Assembly: GCF_963576615.1 (NCBI RefSeq)
Contig: NC_088710.1
Span: 19,835,114-19,899,113, forward strand
Direction of reading: 5' to 3'
Length of the DNA stretch: 64,000 bases
Source: Watersipora subatra
Taxonomy: Eukaryota; Bryozoa; Gymnolaemata; Cheilostomatida; Watersiporidae
A program made the position numbers and the translations under genes. The notes under the pieces are model-generated. The model ran no database searches. It was given only the letters and a program-made list of their open reading frames with translations, and was not told the origin of the DNA. Below are positions 38,901 through 47,900 of this stretch, in pieces. Position 1 is the first letter of the stretch. Each line of letters begins with the position of its first letter.

Positions 38901-41900
38901 ATTTAATATATCCCACATTGGTTAACAGAGAGACCTATTCCAATGCATTTAATATATCCCACATTGGTTAACAGAGAGACCTATTCCAATGCATTTAATA
39001 TATCCCACATTGGTTAACAGAGAGACCTATTCCAATGCATTTAATATATCCCACATTGGTTAACAGAGAGACCTATTCCAATGCATTTAATATATCCCAC
39101 ATTGGTTAACAGAGAGACCTATTCCAATGCATTTAATATATCCCACATTGGTTAACAGAGAGACCTACTCCAATGCATTTAATATATCCCACATTGGTTA
39201 ACAGAGAGACCTATTCCAATGCATTTAATATATCCCACATTGGTTAACAGTTAAACAATCCCTTCAAGATCAAGTATGAGGTTTGCTTAGCATACTTCAA
39301 AGAGAGGCTGTGCTAAGAGCATTGCTACACAAACAATGTGCTCAGTGATATTTCCAAGCGTTTCTCAAAAAAATCCCTTCTTAGAATCGCTGTCCTGCGA
39401 TTCTTTCATTGAGTCCAGGAGACAGTTTCAACAATTCTGAGTCCAGTGGCAAGGAAACCTCACCGACTGGAGACATGCCCAGTTGCGAAGGGAAATTTAT
39501 GGTAAGATGGCCTTCCTGTCACCGCTGTGAGAGTTTTTGATACTATCTAACCTGTTGTTTGCAGGTCAGGCGTTGTAGGCCACCAGACTGCAGCTGCTCC
39601 CTAATTACTACTTGAAAACAATCTCCCAGCATGACCTTTTTATTACATATTGTTTCCAGATCAGCTACAAGCAGCACGATCAGCTACAAGCAGCACGATC
39701 AGCTACAAGCAGCACGATCAGCTACAAGCAGCACGATCAGCTACAAGCAGCTCGATCAGCTACAAGCAGCACGATCAGCTACAAGCAGCACGATCAGCTA
39801 CAAGCAGCTCGATCAGCTACAAGCAGCACGATCAGCTACAAGCAGCACGATCAGCTACAAGCAGCATGATCAGCTACAAGCAGCTCGATCAGCTACAAGC
39901 AGCACGAGCAGCACAGCTTTAAATCTGTGCAGGTATAGCTTTTTATTGGCATTTGTAATCCTCAACAAAATGGTGTTTTTCGTTACATGTCAATAGAAAG
40001 AAAGATAAAAAGACAGAAAATCAGTAATTATTGAGTGAGCTGAAAAATGTATTTTAAAAGTTGGTAATCTATTGGTATTGCAGAGGAGCCAAATTAAGAA
40101 GGATATTGCAGGTTGTAACAACAAAAAGGACAAACTGAAATATATGATGACGGATGTAGTATGTTGGTGTCACGAAATAGAAAATGACGCTGGTCACTTA
40201 CCCTTGATAGCTATTATCAAACACTAGTACACACCCTTGATAGCTAGTATCAAACACTAGTACACACCCTTGATAGCTAGTATCAAACACTAGTACATAC
40301 CCTTGATAGCTAGTATCAAACACTAGTACATACCCTTGATAGCTAGTATCAAACACTAGTACATACACTTGATAGCTAGTATCAAACACTAGTACATACC
40401 CTTGATAGCTAGTATCAAACACTAGTACATACCCTTGATAGCTAGTATCAAACACTAGTACATACCCTTGATAGCTAGTATCAAACACTAGTACATACCC
40501 TTGATAGCTAGTATTAACAACTAGTACATACCCTTGCAACCACGCAAAAAGGATCCTTCCCAGCATACCAGTTCCATCTACAAGTAAGAAATAACTGGAA
40601 CTATAAGGTATCAAACAGACTCAGTGCTAGCTGTAGTCGTAGATCAACACCCATGTCTTTCTTAAGTTGACACCATCGACTATTCATTAAGCAGATAGTT
40701 GAGCTAACGCGAGTGTTTTCTACCGTTTGAATTTATATACATATCGGTCTCGGCCTTAGAATCCACCCGACGAAACATCTGCATTACCGTTACAGAGGCA
40801 ATGAGAAATGAACAACCTAAAGCAGGGCTTCCTGATAATGTGTGCTAATAAGGGGTGCGACCTGTTGTTCGCTAGGGTGCAAGAATCAACCGGGAAGACG
40901 AAGAGTGTATTTGTCATCGCAGCATCTTGCTTATATGAATCCATATTTTCCTCTCTATATATCAAAAGCATAGACCTATTCACTATACTATTAACTATAT
41001 TATACTATAGTTAATAAGTCTATGATCAAAAGTAAGTATAGTAATACCGTCGATCGTGAAAATTATCTGCACATTTCACTCACCCACAACGAGCCGGGTT
41101 TTGATCAGATAATAGCAGAAAACAGGCTGGAAAATTCAAAGATCATATAGTGACTTTTTATGCTGCTGATGTGTGAAAATGTTAAACTTTTCTTAGAATA
41201 ATCTTCCAACTACATATTGTTTTAATATATTTCGAATGTCTTTTTTCATTATGTTTCGAGCTTTTTTTGTTTAATTCAAAACAAGGGGGTGCGAGATTTC
41301 CTTTGTCAGTCGTAGGGGGTTCGGTGATGAACATGAATAGAAAAGCGCTGGTCTAAAGGTTATCCGAATTGTTACAATAGCTAAGTCATGTCATGGGACT
41401 TTGTAAACAATCAATGGAAGGTAACACATATTATTACTGTCTACCAACCATTATCCTCTGGAGACAAGTAAAAATGTCAGAATATCTCAATATTGTTTCC
41501 AGAAGACCAAACTTGACTAGCGCAACCGAATTTAAAGCTACTGCACGAAAGTTGTGACAGGAAGCAATAAATATGATGACAGTTAATAATACCAGCCTGA
41601 ATATCCCACACTCCTAGCAGCCTCCTGTCCTTTAGCAATGTTCAAAAAGAAGTTATAAGTAAATATTTGAGCAAGGTTTGATTTTAAATCTTCACAAAAA
41701 CCAGTGACATCACATATTGCTACTTCTCCAACATAAACCTTCAAGAAGGAATCTAGCAGCAGTGTTTGCAATAACATAATAATACAGTCAAATCTTCATA
41801 TAAAAATTTAGATTAGGCTGCCCCATATATTTAAACCATCCGCTAATATTTTTATAAGAATGCACTGTTATTTGTTTTATTCACTCCCTCACTCAGTTCA

Positions 41901-44900
41901 AAAACATGTAACAACCCCTTAATAAATGCACGTGAATCACACGTAACATTAAAACAAATGCACCATAAAAATAATCTAAAAAAATTGAATGTTACAAAAG
42001 GCATTATATATATATAAAAAATTGCTCTCAATGAAAGCGTTAATGGATTGCTGTCATGAAAGCAGTGTAGCAATTTGTATTGAGAATCTACACGCGGTCT
42101 GCGGGCTAACTGGTTGGAAATAACACAAATCCTAGGCAATGTTGTAAGCTCTGAAAGAGTTTTAGTTGTTACTTTAGATTTGTGACCTTGAACAGGAGTG
42201 AAGGCCCAGCAATGTGTAAGTTCGAGGTAAGATGGAGACTGGGTAGAAATGAAACAAACTTAGCCTACATGTTTTTAAGGTTTTAAAATATTCTGTTGAT
42301 TTAATTTTATACGATCATCTACAAAACCACAATGATTTGACAAACTTTCAGTGTTCAATATATACGAGGGGCGATCGTAAAGTTCCAGGAATTGTCTCAG
42401 TACACAAAAACCGTTAATCGTAATCACTTAATTTAAACTGTCCCCTTCAAAGTAATCGCCTGAGCTTGCTATGCACTTGTCCCATCTGTGTTTCCACTGA
42501 TCCATGCAATGCTGGAAATCACTTTCCGTAAGGCTTCGGAGTTGTCTCATCACATTTTCTTGAATAGTTGGTATGTCGTCAAATCTTTCACCTTTCATTG
42601 TCAATTTGACTTTGGGGAATAGGTAGAAGTCACATGGTGCTAAATCAGGTGAATAAGGGGGATGGTTAAGCACAGTCACCTTATTTTTTGCCAAATACTG
42701 ACGTACCATCAATGAGGTGTGAGCCGGAGCATTGTCATGGTGTAGGTACCAGTCACCTGAGAGCCACAAATCTCGACGTTTCCTTCTGATACTGTCTCTA
42801 AGTCTTATCAGAATGTCTTTGTACACATGCTGATTCACAGTTTGACCATGTGGCAGAAATTCAGAGTGTACCACACCTCTAATGTCGAAAAATGTTATCA
42901 GCAGCGTTTTTACATTTGAGCGAGACATTCTAGCTTTTTTAGGCCTAGGAGAGCCAAGGGATTTCCATTGAGAACTTTGTGATTTGGTCTCTTGGTCATA
43001 ACCATAGACCCAACTTTCATCCCCAGTCACAACTTTTGAAATAAAGTCAGGATCTTGTGTTAAAGCATCTTTTAGTTCGATACAACAGCTAACTCTTTTT
43101 TCTTTTTGGTCGTCAGTGAGCAGTTTGGGTACCATCTTTGCAGAGATCCTTCTCATGCCTAAATCTTCAGTGAGAATAAGATGACATGTACCATAAGAAA
43201 GCCCACTTTCTGCTGATATTTCCCGTATAGTCAATCGCCTATCTCCCATCACCTGCTGCCTCACAAGGTCTGTGGCAGTTGTGGTCCTTGAAGTTGCCGG
43301 TTTGCCCAGCGGTCATCATCTTTAGTACTTGTTCTTCCCTCTCTAAATCTTTTGTGCCATTCATAACAGGCTGTTTTCTTAAGGGCAGAGTCTCCATAAG
43401 CTGTCCGTAACATTTGGAGCGTCTCAGCACCGGACTTTCCAAGTTTTACACAAAATTTTACACAAACGCGTTGCTCTTCTACTTCATTCATTTTCGAAAA
43501 ATCCGACGAACGATAAAAAATGACCTTGACATTACCTACTATAACTTCATTGCGGGTGCTCTGACAAGCGTAAAACTTTGGCTATGGGGAAATCCCGTGC
43601 TGCTTAGCAACATGGAACAATCAAAACAACTGCACATGGTCTTATATTTGACTAGGAAAACGATTCCGGGAACTTTATGATCACCCCTCGTATATAATTT
43701 CCAATATAATTTCAATAATTAGTAATTTTTAATATACAAGTGTTGTATATTGAAAATTACTTCTGGTGTAAACTCAGATTCCCAGTGAATTTACACAAAA
43801 CTTATATGTTGAGGTGGTCATACGTACAGTCCACCCCTGTCACAGATGGTCATACGTACAGTCCACCCCTGTCACAGATGGTCATACGTACAGTCCACCC
43901 CTGTCATACGTACAGTCCACCCCTGTCATACGTACAGTCCACCCCTGTCATACGTACAGTCCACCCCTGTCATACGTACAGTCCACCCCTGTCATACGTA
44001 CAGTCCACTCCTGTCATACGTACAGTCCACCCCTGTCATACGTACAGTCCACCCCTGTCATACGTACAGTCCACCCCTGTCATACGTACAGTCCACTCCT
44101 GTCATACGTACAGTCCACCCCTGTCACAGATTTGCTAGATGTGACAGGATTGTTATTCACTGCTGCTGCAGTCAAGGCAAGGCCAATGATTTTACTGCTG
44201 TTTATCTAGTATTTCGCAATATTATCTCATACTTATTATATACACATTATGTGGCTCTCAGCATGAAGGGCCAGGCTTGTGGAATAGAGCTAGCTAGAGA
44301 GTGGTAGAATAGACGCATGAATAATAAAACCTGCTCTGATACACTTACTGGAACCAACATCTACATAAAAAAATAAAACAACCCCCCACTACATCGGACT
44401 TCACTTCTACGAACTATAAATTGTACTGACAATGTCTGGAGTCTGGATTCCAGACAATGTCTGGAGTCCAGACTAGAGTCATTCTGTCGACAGAGCCTGT
44501 CCGAAGAATGACAGAGCCTGTCCGAAGAATGACAGAGCCTGTCAGAAGAATGACAGAGCCTGTCCGAAGAATGACAGAGCCTGTCAGAAGAATGACAGAG
44601 CCTGTCAGAAGAATGACAGAGCCTGTCCGAAGAATGACAGAGCCTGTCAGAAGAATGACGGAGCCTGTCAGAAGAATGACAGAGCCTGTCTGAAGAATGA
44701 CGGAGCCTGTCCAAAGAATGACAGAGCCTGTCCGAAGAATGACAACTTTGACTGATAGGTGACTTTGACCGACACGAGCAACGCATGCGCCTGAGTGTTG
44801 TACTGTAATTTTCATTTGTTAGAAGTACCTACTGTTATTAATATTATAACAAATATATTATACCCGATTGTAGGTATAACCATACTTTACTCTATCATGT

Positions 44901-47900
44901 GTACTGTATATGCCTATCTATATATATATAAATATCAAAGTTTGTGCGTACTTGTGTAGTTCGGTATGTCCAGTTATAGTTATTAACATCTTAGAACTAA
45001 AAGCCCGCAATCTGCTGGGTTTGAACTTAGGGATATTGCAACCACAAGTTTCAAACCACGCATTTAACCACTGAGCTATATAGTCCTTAGCATTCTATCC
45101 GCTCCTATCATATACCGTATACCTTTTTCTCGATTGCACATGCTAAATGACGTATTAAGTAGAACTCAATGAACTCTATGAAACACGAACATGATGCTTT
45201 TTCGTGTTTTCGTGAACTTCTATTTCCGGTTTTTCGTAAGGTTCAATTGCTAAATTGGTAAAGGCCAAATACTTTTCACGCAAACAATTGTATAATTTTG
45301 AGCAGGAGTAGCCTCTCCATTCTTTCTTTACTTGGCCAGACAAAGACAGTCCGATATTTCATTTTTACATTTGTACCAGTATCGAGAGGTACCAGTATCG
45401 TCGTATTCAATGTTTTGATGGATAGCATCTGCTGGAGCAGTAACCTTTTCTTATAAACACACACTTATGCACAAATTATTTTGTTCTTTTGTTTTCTCAG
45501 TTCATATTAATCGTATCATTTCCAAATCATCTTTTATTGTAATCCTAGCAAAACAGACTTAATTTAGCTATTATTTGCTAATTATTTCATATTTACATCT
45601 AAACATTTTTATAGTTGTTTTATTTTGTTTCTTAATTTATTTGACCAGCTCAAAACATTTTCCTCATGATATGAAATTTGAAAGTTACAATTGTTTGACA
45701 AAGTTCGAAAACCTTTATAGTTGTTTCAGTTTTTTTTCTTAATTTATTTAAACTGCACAAAACACTCATCATAATATGAAGTTTGAAAGTTAAAATGGTA
45801 ACTGCTGTTATATGCTAATTTAATAGAAAATCAGAAAAATAAATATTTTGTGCAAAAATTTTTATTTCCCGGGCATTCAACTAGTTGTACCATACATCTA
45901 CGAGTATATATGCGAGAAAATATGATGTTAAAATTGCCAATGTGCGAACTTCTCAATGTCCGGATATAGCCCAGTTTTTGTTAGTCAGAATGAATGAGGG
46001 TCGACTGCATATGTCCGACTGTAATTCATCAGTAATCATATTCTAGCATTCAAAAATAGAGTCATACCTTTTAAAATCCAGGTCATGGTGGCAGCAAGAG
46101 CTGTAGCACTTTCATCGCCAACTCCAACACCCTTGAGCATCGCCTGGGTTGCCAATGTGCCAGTGATAGAACTGGCAAATGCCTGTCAACAATTAGAATA
46201 AATATATAGCACTAGAAAGTGAACAGTTCAATTAAGTACCCAACATACGATGCACTTGAAGGAGTAGATAACTCCACATAAACTGAGTAGCATCACAGAT
46301 CAAAGAAACTGTCATCGGGAAGCCTGATAAAAAAGAGGGCCTTCTGGCTAGTACAAATGCTCCTGCCATCTCATAACAACACAATATTCCATGAAAAATT
46401 GGTAGTACAAAGGCACATCCACTTACGAAATTAATTCGTTCTGGAAATCATTTCGTAACTGCAAACCTTGTCAGCCTTTTGCCTTTTTCAGATCGGGTTT
46501 GTTCTCAGCAGTGGTTTTGCATGATGCTTCTAATGAACTGATATAGTTAGGTCGATTTGCTTTGGTTAGCTTTAAACAATTGTTTGAAAATGTGGAAGAC
46601 CAACACTATCATAGTGCGATAGCCCAACTAGTAAACACTTTTTCTGGGCGATTCTTTTCAACAAACTCCAAAACTTTATAGAATGTTCCTAAAATATCTT
46701 TAATTTGGGCTGTCAGAGTAATGGCTGCCTCCGAGCCTTTAATGAATTACCCCCGGCACCACCATTTGTTGCATCACCTCCAACTCTCATATTTTTAAAT
46801 TTCGTTCGTAAAAGACAATAATTTCCAAAAAAATGTTTCGTAACCTAAAGATTTTGTATGTAGGTGTACCCTTGTATGTTACAGAGTCATAAAGGGCTAT
46901 TAGTTTTTATCTTACCTGTATAGTATCATAGATCTGGTATAGCAAGTAATCTTCACTCACTGATTCAGGGTATCCTTGAGGTAGGAATACAGACTACAAA
47001 AACAAATTGTATGACTAATAAATCTCGCCTAGAGGTCATAAACTCTTGGCACAATTATAGGTTCAAGACACCTTACAAGGCTGGCTACCAAAGACACCTG
47101 CCAGTAATTAAGCCACAACTCAAAACTAATGCAAATCAGAAGGCTTTACAATTTTGATGGTGCATTGCACATTAAATAATGCTATGAAATTTTCACTCAT
47201 GGTCAGCTATATTCTCAACGCATGAACTTTCACTTTTAATCCACGGGAAATTAATAATACTACGTTTAATATTTAGGACAGGAGACAAACATCCCAAATC
47301 TAGTTAGTAAGTAATAACAGAATTCATTATCAGCACTCAATTGAAACACTGAAATTCGTTTAATCATTCAAAAGTACAGAGAGAAAAGCCAAGCCATCAC
47401 ACCAAAGAATCTACATTACCAAACAACCTTGTGATGCTGTTGGCCTTGAAAATCTTTGAAAAAAAGAGCTTACGCAAGATTTAAAAAATAAAACAGCTGA
47501 ATATCTAGCAAGATAATGCAGTCAAAAAAAACCGTCAAGCATAATTTCCAGATCACTATCAAAAAGAGCGGGTTCATTGTAAAAAAATAAGTCAAAAAGC
47601 TCTTTGAGAAATGTAGGGGAGTATCATAACCAGGGTTATGACCATTACAAAAAATCCTATTTGCGCATTGATACCCAGATGTAAAAGACTTCATAGTTGC
47701 AGCCAATTTTGTCATCTTTATGTAGTTGCATTAGCAAGCATGTCGCGACCATGCAGTATAATTGCATTGCAAACTTTTATTACTACGCAGTACAACTATT
47801 GTCTAATGCGCAGTAAGCAGTATTAGTGCAGTGACGGTGTTACTTACTGCATATTGTGCAGTGCAGTAAGAACTTTTGCATTACACTGTACACATGCACA

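Noticed and set aside
38321-39900. CRISPR-like array in RUSF1 intron 4
   Set aside because: The units are contiguous tandem copies without unique spacers, in animal DNA.
39612-39996. Gln/Ser-rich repeat protein over the 19-bp array
   Set aside because: All three frames of the same strand are open with similar length; no start context or splice evidence.
41583-41777. Possible extra RUSF1 exon (frame FLKVYVGEVAICDVTGF)
   Set aside because: No matching acceptor/donor phase, and the neighbouring exons 3 and 4 already join in frame without it.
44361-44815. Repeat proteins (MTEPVRR or HSSDRLC type) over the 21-bp array
   Set aside because: Open in several frames on both strands with no splice context; an artefact of a 21-bp unit.
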